Part shown: piece after piece, positions 35,458 through 44,582 of the stretch
Layout of the letters: each line of letters starts with the position of its first letter
Numbering within the stretch: position 1 is the first letter of the stretch
Origin: an uncultured bacterium
GTDB taxonomy: Bacteria; Acidobacteriota; Thermoanaerobaculia; Thermoanaerobaculales; Thermoanaerobaculaceae
Direction: 5' to 3'
DNA: 54,788 nt
Assembly (NCBI GenBank): GCA_937924755.1
Contig: CALEVZ010000005.1
Location: 86,609 to 141,396, forward strand
Position numbers and translations under genes: made by a program
Notes under the pieces: model-generated
Told to the model about the DNA's origin: nothing
Seen by the model: only the letters and a program-made list of their open reading frames with translations
Databases searched by the model: none

Positions 35458-36548
35458 TGCGGGTACGGTGCCTGGCGCTGCTCGCCCTGATGCTGGTGGC
35501 GGCGCCCGCTGCGGCGATCTTCCGCGCCGCTGATCTGGTGGTGGTCCCGGTGGTGGCGTCGGTGCCGGGTCTCAACCAGTCCGGGTGGCACTCGGACGTG
35601 GAAATCTTGAACGTGGATTCGGTGGCCATCGATGTGATGATCATCTTGTTGCCCACCGGCGGCTTCTCCAATACGCTCTGGTTTGACAACATCGCCAACC
35701 ACCTGGGGGGTCGCAGCAGTGACGGGTTTGGCCACGTGAACGAGGTTCTCAAGGATATTCCGCCCGGTCGCTCGGTGATCCTGCGGGACATCGTCAAAAA
35801 GACCTGGGGAGATGGGCAGAAAGGGGCGCTGCTGCTGTTCGCCTACGAGGCGGGCTCGCTGATGACCACAACCCCCCCGGGGGGCAAGCCGAGGCTAATC
35901 CAGGTTACCAGCCGCACCTACGACCTGGATTTCGTCACCCCTCGGGACGAGGACCCCGACGACGGCAAGGATCCCGACCCAGTGCCGGTCACCTACGGGC
36001 AGCAGATGCCGGGTCTGCCGTGGTACTACTACATGGACATGTTTGAAACTGCCAGGGGGTTCAATACGGTGACCTTCACCGGCATCGAGGAGAGCGCCGA
36101 CTTTCGCACCGCCATCGGCTTCGTGAACATCTCCGATCGCCTGACGGCGCTGGAGGCCGAGTGCATTCTCAAGGCCGCTGACGGCACCGAGCTGAAGAAG
36201 ACCACCGTTTTCGTGGCCGCACTGGCGCACCAGCAGTTCGATCTGGCGGTGCGTTCGCTGTTTGAGCTGGATCCCAAGGACCACCCCGAGGTGAAGGGCG
36301 CGACGGTGACCATCAGCTTGAAGAACGCCCAGTCCAGCGCCGCCGATCCCACCCCGGCGTTGATCGTCTACGGCTCCCGCATCGACAACCGCACCAACGA
36401 CCCGGTGTACCTGGAGCAGGCGTTCGCCGCGGAGCTGCCGTGGGATTGCGTCTTCAACGGCAAGTGCGGCACGGCAACGGCAGCCTCTTTGCGGCTGCCG
36501 TGGCAGCGGCCGCACCCCTTGCGCCCCCCGCTGCCCGTTTCGCGGTGA
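35454..36548 (+). CDS. Secreted protein of unknown function, coupled to the histidine kinase
   Basis: The product is 364 residues, starting at 35454 (or 35457) in an ATGA overlap with the kinase gene. A signal peptide ends near residue 21 (VAAPAAA-IFRA). The mature protein is beta-rich: VPVVASVPGLNQSGWHSDVE, DIPPGRSVILRDIVKKTWG and GALLLFAYEAG recur in large exported proteins of this kind of genome, usually as repeated surface or adhesion modules. SRTY and YGQQMPG complete the pattern. No enzymatic motif is seen. Coupling suggests that it either feeds a signal to the kinase or is its regulated output. Confidence 0.7.
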   Translation: MMRVRCLALLALMLVAAPAAAIFRAADLVVVPVVASVPGLNQSGWHSDVEILNVDSVAIDVMIILLPTGGFSNTLWFDNIANHLGGRSSDGFGHVNEVLKDIPPGRSVILRDIVKKTWGDGQKGALLLFAYEAGSLMTTTPPGGKPRLIQVTSRTYDLDFVTPRDEDPDDGKDPDPVPVTYGQQMPGLPWYYYMDMFETARGFNTVTFTGIEESADFRTAIGFVNISDRLTALEAECILKAADGTELKKTTVFVAALAHQQFDLAVRSLFELDPKDHPEVKGATVTISLKNAQSSAADPTPALIVYGSRIDNRTNDPVYLEQAFAAELPWDCVFNGKCGTATAASLRLPWQRPHPLRPPLPVSR

Positions 36549-36570
36549 CACGTCAAGCTCTCCGATGAGT

Positions 36571-36588
36571 TTGTGCCCAGGGGCACAA
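36571..36588. terminator. Perfect palindrome after the secreted-protein gene
   Basis: TTGTGCCC (36571-36578) and GGGCACAA (36581-36588) are perfect inverted arms with AG between. It lies 22 bases after the upstream stop and about 49 bases before the predicted ferredoxin transcription start, so it could be a compact terminator hairpin or an operator. Confidence 0.4.
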
Positions 36589-36613
36589 GGCAACTTCCCA
36601 AGCAGGATGCGTG

Positions 36614-36622
36614 TGCTATGAT
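36614..36622 (+). promoter_or_regulatory. Extended -10 promoter of the ferredoxin gene, TGC-TATGAT
   Basis: TGC at 36614-36616 is followed by TATGAT (36617-36622), five of six matches to the -10 consensus with an extended -10. The -35 region is poor. The predicted start near 36629 gives a 50-base leader to the ATG at 36679. Confidence 0.45.
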
Positions 36623-36678
36623 GCGCGGCCGATCGCGACGGCGATGGCGCGCCGCCGTGCTGACGAAAGGAGCTGCTA

Positions 36679-36912
36679 ATGGCCAACGTTGACGATCGAC
36701 TTCCTGAGAACGCTCCGGGCAAGTGGTACGTGGATTCGAGCTGCATCGACTGCGACGTGTGCCGCACCACCGCCCCTAACAACTTCAAGCAGAACGAGGA
36801 CGAGGGGTACTCTTTTGTCTACAAGCAGCCCGAGAACGACGAGGAGTTGGCTCTCTGCGAGGAGGCCAAGGCTGCCTGCCCGGTGGAAGCCATCGGCGAC
36901 GACGGCGAGTGA
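36679..36912 (+). CDS. Single-cluster [4Fe-4S] ferredoxin
   Basis: The product is 77 residues, with a ribosome binding site AAAGGAG nine bases before the ATG. Cys22, Cys25 and Cys28 (SCIDCDVCRT) with Cys67 (AACPVEAI) bind one [4Fe-4S] cluster. An extra Cys60 could form a disulfide or be free. The second half of the usual bacterial two-cluster ferredoxin is replaced by a helix, as in Thermotoga- and Bacillus-type ferredoxins. It is highly acidic, as expected for an electron carrier to redox enzymes. No partner oxidoreductase is adjacent. Confidence 0.93.
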   Translation: MANVDDRLPENAPGKWYVDSSCIDCDVCRTTAPNNFKQNEDEGYSFVYKQPENDEELALCEEAKAACPVEAIGDDGE

Positions 36913-37099
36913 CGTAGCCTCGACACGATCGAGGATCCAAGCCCGGGATTGTCGACGCTCGCGTTGGAGTGATGAATGTTTTCCCCTTCCCGGTGAGGCC
37001 GGAAGGTTCGCTCTCGTTTGCCGTGCCACTTCTCCGGCGTTCCCCTTGACACCCCCCGAGGGGCACTTCTAGGCTCGCCACTTCGAGGAGGGCACCCTC

Positions 37100-37951
37100 A
37101 TGCCGAAGGTGGAAACCATAGGGGTCATCGGCGCCGGCCAGATGGGCAACGGCATCGCCCACGTGGCGGCGCTGGCGGGTTTTAAGGTGGTGTTGTCCGA
37201 TCTCGCCCCCGCGCTGTTGGACAAGGCGCTGGCGGTGATCGGCAAGAATCTGGACCGGCAGGTGGCCAAGGGGGTCATCGACGCCGGGGCCAGGGAGGCG
37301 GCGCTGGCGCGCATCACCACCACCACGCGGCTCGAAGATCACGCCGGCTGCGACCTGGTGGTGGAGGCCATCATCGAGAGCCTCGAGCCGAAGCTCGCCG
37401 TCTTTCGGGAGCTAGATGGCGTGCTGGGCCCTGGGGCAATCCTCGCCTCCAACACCTCGTCCATCTCCATCACTCGCCTGGCGGCCGCCACCTCGCGCCC
37501 CGACCGCTTCATCGGCATGCACTTTATGAACCCGGTGCCGATGATGCAGCTCGTCGAGGTGATCCGCGGCATCGCCACCGCCGATGAGACTTTTGCCACC
37601 GTCGAAGAGGTGGCGAAAATGATGGGCAAGACGCCGGTCGAGGTGAATGATTTCCCGGGCTTCGTGGCCAACCGGGTGCTCATGCCCATGATCAACGAGG
37701 CGATCTTCGCCGTGTACGAAGGGGTGGGCACCCCAGAGGCGGTGGACACCGTCATGAAGCTGGGGATGAACCATCCCATGGGACCGCTGACCCTGGCCGA
37801 TTTCATCGGCTTGGACACCTGCCTGGCGATCCTCAGGGTGCTGCATGAGGGGTTGGGGGATCCCAAGTACAGGCCCTGCCCACTGCTCATCAAGATGGTG
37901 GACGCGGGCTGGCTGGGGCGCAAGAGTGGGCGAGGTTTCTACCGCTATTGA
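37100..37951 (+). CDS. 3-hydroxybutyryl-CoA dehydrogenase
   Basis: The product is 283 residues, the usual length for single-function enzymes. [20 protein letters not shown] is the NAD(P)-binding Rossmann motif. [19 protein letters not shown] contains the catalytic histidine and the acyl-CoA site, and [17 protein letters not shown] opens the C-terminal helical domain, which ends in GRGFYRY. It converts acetoacetyl-CoA and (S)-3-hydroxybutyryl-CoA into each other, in fatty-acid oxidation, amino-acid degradation or butyrate-type pathways. No thiolase or crotonase gene is adjacent. Confidence 0.93.
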   Translation: MPKVETIGVIGAGQMGNGIAHVAALAGFKVVLSDLAPALLDKALAVIGKNLDRQVAKGVIDAGAREAALARITTTTRLEDHAGCDLVVEAIIESLEPKLAVFRELDGVLGPGAILASNTSSISITRLAAATSRPDRFIGMHFMNPVPMMQLVEVIRGIATADETFATVEEVAKMMGKTPVEVNDFPGFVANRVLMPMINEAIFAVYEGVGTPEAVDTVMKLGMNHPMGPLTLADFIGLDTCLAILRVLHEGLGDPKYRPCPLLIKMVDAGWLGRKSGRGFYRY

Positions 37952-38055
37952 GTCGAGACGGGATTGATCGTCAACCGCCCGAGTGACGGCGGTCGGGCCC
38001 CGTCGGCCGTCGAGGACCGCCTGCTTCAGGCGATGGTCGGGAACGAGGAGTCCTG

Positions 38056-39906
38056 GTGACCATACTGTGCCAGTGGTGCGGAGCCTCCAACTCCGACGAC
38101 CGTGAGTTGTGTCAGCGCTGCGGTCTCAAGCTCATGGTCTTCTCCGGCGAGATCCGGGAGTTCGGCGAAGCGGCCAGTGAGGACGAGGAGCTGGAGCAGG
38201 AGGGTCTGCTCCTCGACGAGAACATGCTGGAGCGCATGTCCACCGTCGAGGATACGGTGCGACGTCAGAGAGCGATGCTCGAGCGGCTGGAACGCCGCGT
38301 GGACGAGTTGGAGCAGGGGGTAGCCCTGCTGGATGCCGGGATGCAGGCGCTCATCGAGCTGCTGGACCGTCGGAGGGTGCTGCGGGAATCCGACGTGATG
38401 GCGGCCTGGGAACGTTCCGCCGCCTCGGACCAGGCACGTCAGGAGCTGTTGGACAAGATCAAGGAGCGAAAGGAACTCATCATTTCGCGAACGCGGATCG
38501 TCGGAGCCGCCGCGGCAGCGGCGTGCGCCCGCGCGTTGCAGGCGGCTGAGCTGGCGCTGGTGGCCGGGCAACCCGAACGGGCAGCCGAGGTGCTGGCGGA
38601 GGCTCTCCGCAGAGGGCCGGCTAACCCGGAGCTGGCCATGCTGTTGGGGGAGATGGCATTCGAGCGGCAGGATGGGCTCGCCGCCGAGCGCCACTTTCGC
38701 CAAGTCTTGGAGTGGGATCCTGGCAACGCTCAGGCACTGATCTTTCTCGGTACGCTGCTGGCGGAGCGGGGCGCGGCCGATGAGGCGGCGGCGGCGTTGG
38801 AGCGGGCCGCGGCGCTGGCGCCGGACAGTTTTCTCCCCCACTTCTGCCTGGGGGCGCTGAACGCCGCCAGCCAGCGTTTCGACGAGGCCCGTCGGCATCT
38901 CGCCGAGGCGGCGCGGAGAGACGCCAACCCCCAGGTGCTGTTCCTGCTGGGGGTGACCGAATTGGACGCCGGCCGCCCCGCCGCCGCGGTGGCAGCGTTG
39001 GAGAGGGCCGTGATGCTCGACGGCGAGTTCGAGGACGCCGTGTACCACTTGGGGCTGGCGTACCTGGAGCGAGGATGGACGCGCCGGGCGCGGGATTGTT
39101 TTCAGCGCGTGCTCGCCATGGACCCGCAGCGGCTGCAGTACCAGCAGGCGATTCAGTTGGTGGAGTCGGGGGCCGGCGCGCTGCCGGCCATGCCCGAAGA
39201 GGCCGCGACCCTGATGCGGGAGGCGTCGGAGGCGGCGGAGCGCGGCGAGCTGGAAGTGGCGCTCGCCCGGCTGGGTCGGGCGCGCCGGCTGGTGGACCAC
39301 CCCAGCGTGCTGGCCTCTTTAGCGCTGCTGGCGTCGGCGGCCGGTCGTCACCGCCAGGCGCTGGAGGCCTCCCACGCGCTGCTGCGCCAGCAGGCGCGCG
39401 GGGCGCCGCAGCTGGCGGCGTGGACGGCGGTGCTGGAGACGCTGCGGGCCACCCGACGCTTCCGTTCGGTGGAGGAGTGGGCGGGGCGGCTGTTTCGCGA
39501 AGGGCCAGGGGCGCTGGAGCGGGCCATCGCCGCCTACGAGCTGGCCCAGGCGGAGCTGGACCGGGCGGGGGACGTGGCGCGGGCGGAGGAGTACGCCCAC
39601 GCCTCGCTGCAGCTCATTCCCCGCGAGCTGCGCCACTACCCGCTCGCGACACTGGGGCGCATTCATCTAGCAAGGAACGAGTTTTCCGATGCCGTGGATT
39701 ACCTGGAACAGGCCGCGGCGCTCTCGCCGATGCCGGCGGTGCTGACCCAGTTGGGTCTGGCGCTGCTGGGGATGGGGGAGGCGGCGCGGGCGCGGCAGGT
39801 CCTGCAGCGGGCCCGCCAGGGGTCGTCACGGGATCTGAAGACGGATATGCTGTCCCACCTGTCGCGGCTGGGGGCGCTGCGCGGCCGTGGCCGCCGCAAA
39901 GGGTAG
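38056..39906 (+). CDS. Zinc-ribbon TPR-repeat protein
   Basis: The product is 616 residues, starting at a GTG (38056) preceded by GAGGAG. Cys5, Cys8, Cys19 and Cys22 form a short zinc ribbon (CQWC, CQRC). About 60-110 is a heptad-rich coiled coil (TVEDTVRRQRAMLERLERRV). From about 150 to 600 there are at least nine tetratricopeptide-like repeats of about 34 residues rich in Ala and Leu. Such proteins serve as scaffolds; the partner is unknown. No signal peptide is seen, so it is cytoplasmic. It lies 10 bases upstream of proS and is probably cotranscribed with it. Confidence 0.8.
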   Translation: MTILCQWCGASNSDDRELCQRCGLKLMVFSGEIREFGEAASEDEELEQEGLLLDENMLERMSTVEDTVRRQRAMLERLERRVDELEQGVALLDAGMQALIELLDRRRVLRESDVMAAWERSAASDQARQELLDKIKERKELIISRTRIVGAAAAAACARALQAAELALVAGQPERAAEVLAEALRRGPANPELAMLLGEMAFERQDGLAAERHFRQVLEWDPGNAQALIFLGTLLAERGAADEAAAALERAAALAPDSFLPHFCLGALNAASQRFDEARRHLAEAARRDANPQVLFLLGVTELDAGRPAAAVAALERAVMLDGEFEDAVYHLGLAYLERGWTRRARDCFQRVLAMDPQRLQYQQAIQLVESGAGALPAMPEEAATLMREASEAAERGELEVALARLGRARRLVDHPSVLASLALLASAAGRHRQALEASHALLRQQARGAPQLAAWTAVLETLRATRRFRSVEEWAGRLFREGPGALERAIAAYELAQAELDRAGDVARAEEYAHASLQLIPRELRHYPLATLGRIHLARNEFSDAVDYLEQAAALSPMPAVLTQLGLALLGMGEAARARQVLQRARQGSSRDLKTDMLSHLSRLGALRGRGRRKG

Positions 39907-39916
39907 AGGAAGGGTC

Positions 39917-41632
39917 ATGCGCTGGAGTCACTATTTCCTGTTCACCCTGCGGGACAACCCCTCGGACGCCGAGGTGATCTCCCATCAACTGCTTGCCCGC
40001 GCGGGCATGATCGACAAGCTGGCGGCGGGGATTTACACCTACCTGCCGCTGGGGTGGCGGTCCATCGACAAGCTGATGCGCATCGTGCGCGACGAGATGA
40101 ACGCGGCGGGGGCCGTGGAGCTGATGATGCCGTGCGTGCAGCCGGCGGAGCTGTGGCAGAAGTCCGGGCGCTGGCAGGTCTACGGCAAGGAGCTCTTGCG
40201 CCTTAAGGACCGCCACGAGCGGGACTTCTGCTTCGGCCCCACGCACGAGGAGGTGATCACCGACGCGGTGCGTCGGCGTATCACGTCCTACCGCCAGTTG
40301 CCAGTGAACCTCTATCAGATTCAGACCAAGTTCCGGGACGAGATCCGTCCCCGCTTCGGGCTGATGCGCGGGCGGGAGTTCATCATGAAGGATGCCTATT
40401 CCTTCCACACCTCGGCGGCTAGCCTTGACGAGGCGTACCGCGCCATGGAGCGCGCCTACCGACGGGTGTTCGACCGTTGCGGCCTGCGTTACACGGCGGT
40501 GGAGGCGGACACCGGCAACATCGGCGGCTCGGAGTCCCATGAGTTCATGGTGCTGGCGGCCACGGGCGAGGATGCGGTGGTGTCCTGCCCTGCCTGCGGC
40601 TACGGGGCCAACGTGGAGAAGGCCGCGAGCGGTCCGCTCCCGCCACCGCCGGCGTGGCCGGGGCGGGTTCCGGCCGCCCCGGAGGCGGTGCTGACGCCCG
40701 GCACCACCTCGGTGGCCGACGTCGGGGAGTTCCTGTCGCTGCCGCCGGCCCGCTTCATCAAGACCATGATCGTGGAGACAGATCGGGAGTTCGCGGTGGC
40801 GCTGGTGCGCGGCGACGACGAGCTCAACGAGGTGAAGCTGAAGAACGTGCTGGGGGCGGTGCACCTGCAGCTGGCCTCCGAGGCCAAGGTGGAGCAGGTC
40901 ACCGGCGGGGCGATGGGGTTTTCCGGCCCGGTGGGCCTTAAGGGCGTGCGTATCGTCGCCGACTTCGAGGTGATGCGGCTGGAGGTGGCGGCCACCGGCG
41001 CCAACCGTGCCGATCATCATCTGGTGGGGGTGGTGCCGGGGCGGGATTTCACCCCCGATGTGGTCGCCGACCTGCGGGTGGTGCGGGGCGGAGACGCCTG
41101 TCCCCGCTGCGGGGCGCCGCTGGAGGTGCAGCGGGGCATCGAGGTGGGGCACATCTTCAAGCTGGGCACCAAGTACTCCGCTGCCATGGAGTGCTGCTAC
41201 CTGGACGAGCGGGGGCAGACCCACCCGATGATCATGGGGTGCTACGGCCTCGGCATCGGCCGCACGATGGCCGCGGCGGTGGAGCAGAACCACGACGAGC
41301 ACGGCATTGTCTGGCCCCGCCCGCTGGCCCCTTTTGAGGTGGAGCTGATCGCTTTGAACCCCGACGTGGCGGCGGTGCGGGAGGCCGCCGATGGCTTGTA
41401 TGGCCAGCTGCAGGCGGCGGGCGTGGAGGTGTTGTTTGACGACCGCGACGAGCGCCCCGGCGTGAAGCTCAATGACGCCGATCTCATCGGTTTCCCGGTG
41501 CGGGTGGTGGTGGGCAAGAAGGGGGTGGAGCAGGGACAGGTGGAGCTGTCGCTGCGTCGGGATCGGATCAAGTTGCCGGTGCCTCTGGCCGAGGGGGTGG
41601 CCCGGGCACGGGAAGCCCTGGCGTCGGTGTGA
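39917..41632 (+). CDS. proS: Prolyl-tRNA synthetase, bacterial type with editing domain
   Basis: The product is 571 residues, matching the bacterial (ProS1) class. The ATG at 39917 follows GAGGAAGGG. Class II motifs are visible: motif 1 near AAGAVELMMPCVQPAELW, motif 2 at KFRDEIRPRFGLMRGREFIM, motif 3 at GCYGLGIGRTMAAAVEQNH. The inserted YbaK-like domain (about 230-385) would hydrolyse misacylated Ala-tRNAPro. The C-terminal anticodon-binding domain begins near PFEVELIAL. Cysteine pairs (CPACG, CPRCG) flank the editing domain; the second lies in an unusually Cys-rich stretch. It charges tRNAPro with proline. Confidence 0.96.
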   Translation: MRWSHYFLFTLRDNPSDAEVISHQLLARAGMIDKLAAGIYTYLPLGWRSIDKLMRIVRDEMNAAGAVELMMPCVQPAELWQKSGRWQVYGKELLRLKDRHERDFCFGPTHEEVITDAVRRRITSYRQLPVNLYQIQTKFRDEIRPRFGLMRGREFIMKDAYSFHTSAASLDEAYRAMERAYRRVFDRCGLRYTAVEADTGNIGGSESHEFMVLAATGEDAVVSCPACGYGANVEKAASGPLPPPPAWPGRVPAAPEAVLTPGTTSVADVGEFLSLPPARFIKTMIVETDREFAVALVRGDDELNEVKLKNVLGAVHLQLASEAKVEQVTGGAMGFSGPVGLKGVRIVADFEVMRLEVAATGANRADHHLVGVVPGRDFTPDVVADLRVVRGGDACPRCGAPLEVQRGIEVGHIFKLGTKYSAAMECCYLDERGQTHPMIMGCYGLGIGRTMAAAVEQNHDEHGIVWPRPLAPFEVELIALNPDVAAVREAADGLYGQLQAAGVEVLFDDRDERPGVKLNDADLIGFPVRVVVGKKGVEQGQVELSLRRDRIKLPVPLAEGVARAREALASV

Positions 41633-41679
41633 CGGGAGTATCGGCCTCTCCCTCGATGTTGGGGAAAAGGGAGGTGATA

Positions 41680-42813
41680 ATGGGATATCGTGTTCCTTGT
41701 TCTACTCCGTCCCTGACCCGCCGCGCACCGGTGTGGGCGGTGCTGGCGGCCGCGTGTGTCGTCCTGCCCCATCTCCAGGCCGCCACCCTGGTGGTGGCCA
41801 ACAAGGCGGAAGCCACCGTGTCCCTGGTGGATCTGGAGAGTGGCCAGGTGCGGGCGACGCTGCCCACCGGCGACGCCCCCCACGAGGTGGCGGTGTCTCC
41901 CGATGGGCGGCTGGCGCTGGTGAGCAACTACGGTACCCGCCAGGCGCCTGGTTCGACTCTCACCCTCATCGACGTGGCGGCGGCGCAGGTGGTGCGTACG
42001 ATCGATCTGGGGGAGTACCGGCGCCCCCACGGCCTGGCGTGGCTCGGGGACAACCAGCGCGCCGTGGTGACCGCCGAGGGGAACAAGGCTCTGCTGGTCG
42101 TCGATGCGTTGGGTGGCGGCGTCCTGTTCGCCGTGACCACCGGGCAAGAGGTGTCGCACATGGTGGCGCTGACCCCCGACGGGCGCCGCGCCTTCGTGGC
42201 CAACATCGGCTCCGGTTCCCTTACTGCCATCGACCTGGAGAAGAGTCAGGTGCTGGCGTCGGTCCCCACCGGGGCGGGGGCCGAGGGGGTGGCGGTGACC
42301 CCCGATGGCCGGCAGGTGTGGGTGACCAACCGCGCCGCCGACACCGTGACGGTGCTCGATGCCATGTCCCTGGAGGTGCTCGCCAACCTGCCGGCGCCGT
42401 CTTTTCCCATCCGCGCCGTGGCCACCCCCGACGGGGCGCACGTGCTGGTGACGGCGGCCCGCTCCGGAGACATCAAGGTGTTCGAGGTGGCCTCCCGTCG
42501 TCTGGCCCGCGCCGTGACCCTGGAGGTGGCCGCCAGCGAGACCGCCGGCCGCCTCTTCGGCGACACCTTCGGATCGAGCTCGGTGCCCATCGGCATCATC
42601 ATCACTCCGGATGGCCGCCGTGCCTTCGTCGCCCACGCCAATGCCGACGTTATCTCGGTGGTGGACCTCGCCACCTGGCAGCGGGTGGGCTCCTTGCGCG
42701 CCGGCAAGGAGCCCGACGGCATGGGATACTCCCACCTGAAGGTGGAGGTGGCCAGCGCCGCGGTGGAGCTGCTGCCTCGCTGCGGCCCCAAGGGGGCCGG
42801 CGGCAGCCAGTAG
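41680..42813 (+). CDS. Exported YVTN/NHL-type beta-propeller protein
   Basis: The product is 377 residues. The ATG at 41680 follows GGGAGGTGA and opens a signal peptide (APVWAVLAAACVVLPHLQA). The mature protein contains about seven beta-propeller repeats of about 42 residues with the YVTN-type motif: VVANKAEATVSLVDLESG, VSPDGRLALVSNYGT, FVANIGSGSLTAIDLEKS, TPDGRQVWVTNRAADTVTVL. Known relatives include surface-layer proteins and substrate-sensing periplasmic proteins. There is no enzymatic motif. It starts 47 bases after proS. Confidence 0.85.
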   Translation: MGYRVPCSTPSLTRRAPVWAVLAAACVVLPHLQAATLVVANKAEATVSLVDLESGQVRATLPTGDAPHEVAVSPDGRLALVSNYGTRQAPGSTLTLIDVAAAQVVRTIDLGEYRRPHGLAWLGDNQRAVVTAEGNKALLVVDALGGGVLFAVTTGQEVSHMVALTPDGRRAFVANIGSGSLTAIDLEKSQVLASVPTGAGAEGVAVTPDGRQVWVTNRAADTVTVLDAMSLEVLANLPAPSFPIRAVATPDGAHVLVTAARSGDIKVFEVASRRLARAVTLEVAASETAGRLFGDTFGSSSVPIGIIITPDGRRAFVAHANADVISVVDLATWQRVGSLRAGKEPDGMGYSHLKVEVASAAVELLPRCGPKGAGGSQ

Positions 42814-42863
42814 GGATCGGCGACAGCGTCTAGTTTGGGTAGAATCGCCGGCGGCGGCGACCG

Positions 42864-44582
42864 GTGAAGCTGGTCAGTTCCCTCCTCGCCTTTGTTTTCG
42901 GCGACCGGCAGGTGCAGCGCAACCTGCGCTCCCTGGCCAAGTACCTCATCGTCCTGGTGGCGGTGATCACCGTCTACGCGGTGCTTTTTCACATCATCAT
43001 GGAGTACGCGGAAAGCCAGCGGCACTCCTGGCTCACGGGGGTGTACTGGACGCTCACCGTCATGAGCACCCTGGGGTTCGGCGACATCACCTTCCACAGT
43101 GACCTGGGGCGCGCCTTCAGCATCGTGGTGCTGCTGTCGGGGCTGGTGCTCTTGGTGATCATGCTGCCGTTCGCCTTCATCCGCTACTTCTACGCCCCCT
43201 GGTTGGAGGCGCGGCTGCGCCTGCGGGCGCCCAGGGAGGTGAGCGACCAACTCGCCGGGCACGTGGTACTGTGCGCCTGGGATTCCATTGCGCCGGGTCT
43301 CACCGACGAGCTCTCGGCGCTGGGCATCCCCTGGGTGTTGCTGGAGCCCGACCCCGTCCGCGCCGCCCAGCTGCACGGGGACGGCGTGCCTGTCCTGGCC
43401 GGCGAGGTGGACAGCGCCGACACTTACCGGCGGGCGGGGGTGGAGCGGGCGCGGGCAGTGCTGGCCAACTGCGACGAGGTCACCAACACCAATATCACCC
43501 TCACCGTCCGCGAGGTGTGCGCCACCGTGCCGGTGCTGGCGGTGGCCGAGAACGGTCGCTCGGTGGATATTCTCGAGCTGTCTGGGGCGACCAAGGTGCT
43601 GCCCCTGAAGCTCCAGTTGGGCGAGCAGCTGGCCGGCCGGGTCAACGCCGGTCGGGCGCAGACCCACCTCATCGGCAGCTTTCGCAACCTGCTGATCGCC
43701 GAAGTGCCGGTGCACAACACGCCGCTGGCGGGCAAAACGCTGCGCGACAGCAAGCTGCGGGAGATCTGCGGGGTCAACGCGGTGGCGGTGTGGGACTCGG
43801 CCCGGCTGGTGCCGGCGCGCCCCGATCTGGTGCTGGGGCCGTCCACCGTTCCGGTGGTGGTGGGGACCGCCGAGATGATTGCCGCCCTGGACGAGTTCCT
43901 CTGCATCTACGACGCCAACTACAACCCGGTGCTGGTGATCGGCGGCGGGCGGGTGGGCCGGGCGGCGGCGCGGGCCCTCAGGCAGCGGGGGGTGGCTTTC
44001 ACTCTGGTGGAGAAGCGGGAGGAGATGCGGCCGCGGCTGGAGGGACTGGCCGACCGCTTGGTGATGGGCGACGCCGCCCGCCGCGAGGTGCTGGATGAAG
44101 CCGGCATTGCCGAGGCCCCCTCGGTGGTCATCACCACCTCCGATGATGCGGTCAATCTGTACCTGTGCATCTACTGTCGGCGGCTGAACCCCGAGGCGCG
44201 CATCGTCTGCCGCATCACCCACCAGCGCAACGTCGCCTCCATGCAGCGCGCCGGTGCCGACTTGACCCTGTCCTACGCCCGGCTGGGGGTGGAGGCTGTG
44301 CTGGCGGTGTTGCAGCACCGGGATCTGGTCTTCATCGGCGAAGGGGTGGAGCTGTTCACCGCGGCCGTTCCCGAATCCCTGGCGGGGCAGACCCTGGCGC
44401 AGACCGCAATCGGCGCCCGCTTCGGCCTCAACGTCATTGCGGTCGCCGCCGGCGACGGCGGTCAGCTCTCCCCGCCCGGCCCCGCCACCGTGCTGTCCGC
44501 CGGCGGCGAGCTCTACATGCTGGGCTCCGCCGCCGCCTTCCGCGCCTTCCGGGAAACGATCGCCCAGAACAATTTACAGTAG
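42864..44582 (+). CDS. Two-RCK-domain potassium channel
   Basis: The product is 572 residues from a GTG at 42864; TAGAAT (42840-42845) is a possible -10. Helices at about 27-48 and 88-112 flank a pore loop with the filter STLGFGDITF, which has the GFGD form found in bacterial K+ channels. Two RCK (TrkA-N/C) regions follow: about 130-340 with HVVLCAWDSIAPGLTDEL, and about 350-570 with VLVIGGGRVGRAAARAL. The second has an intact nucleotide-binding loop; the first has lost the glycine-rich loop. A TrkA-C domain ends the protein. It converges with the ExoD gene, overlapping by nine bases. It should regulate K+ flux across the inner membrane. Confidence 0.88.
   Translation: MKLVSSLLAFVFGDRQVQRNLRSLAKYLIVLVAVITVYAVLFHIIMEYAESQRHSWLTGVYWTLTVMSTLGFGDITFHSDLGRAFSIVVLLSGLVLLVIMLPFAFIRYFYAPWLEARLRLRAPREVSDQLAGHVVLCAWDSIAPGLTDELSALGIPWVLLEPDPVRAAQLHGDGVPVLAGEVDSADTYRRAGVERARAVLANCDEVTNTNITLTVREVCATVPVLAVAENGRSVDILELSGATKVLPLKLQLGEQLAGRVNAGRAQTHLIGSFRNLLIAEVPVHNTPLAGKTLRDSKLREICGVNAVAVWDSARLVPARPDLVLGPSTVPVVVGTAEMIAALDEFLCIYDANYNPVLVIGGGRVGRAAARALRQRGVAFTLVEKREEMRPRLEGLADRLVMGDAARREVLDEAGIAEAPSVVITTSDDAVNLYLCIYCRRLNPEARIVCRITHQRNVASMQRAGADLTLSYARLGVEAVLAVLQHRDLVFIGEGVELFTAAVPESLAGQTLAQTAIGARFGLNVIAVAAGDGGQLSPPGPATVLSAGGELYMLGSAAAFRAFRETIAQNNLQ

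Noticed and set aside
36972-37049. 25-codon open frame between the ferredoxin and dehydrogenase genes
   Set aside because: No ribosome binding site, no hydrophobic or other pattern, and length expected by chance.
42246-44318. 690-codon minus-strand frame opposite the channel and YVTN genes
   Set aside because: Low-complexity His/Gln/Arg sequence, no domain, covers two real genes.
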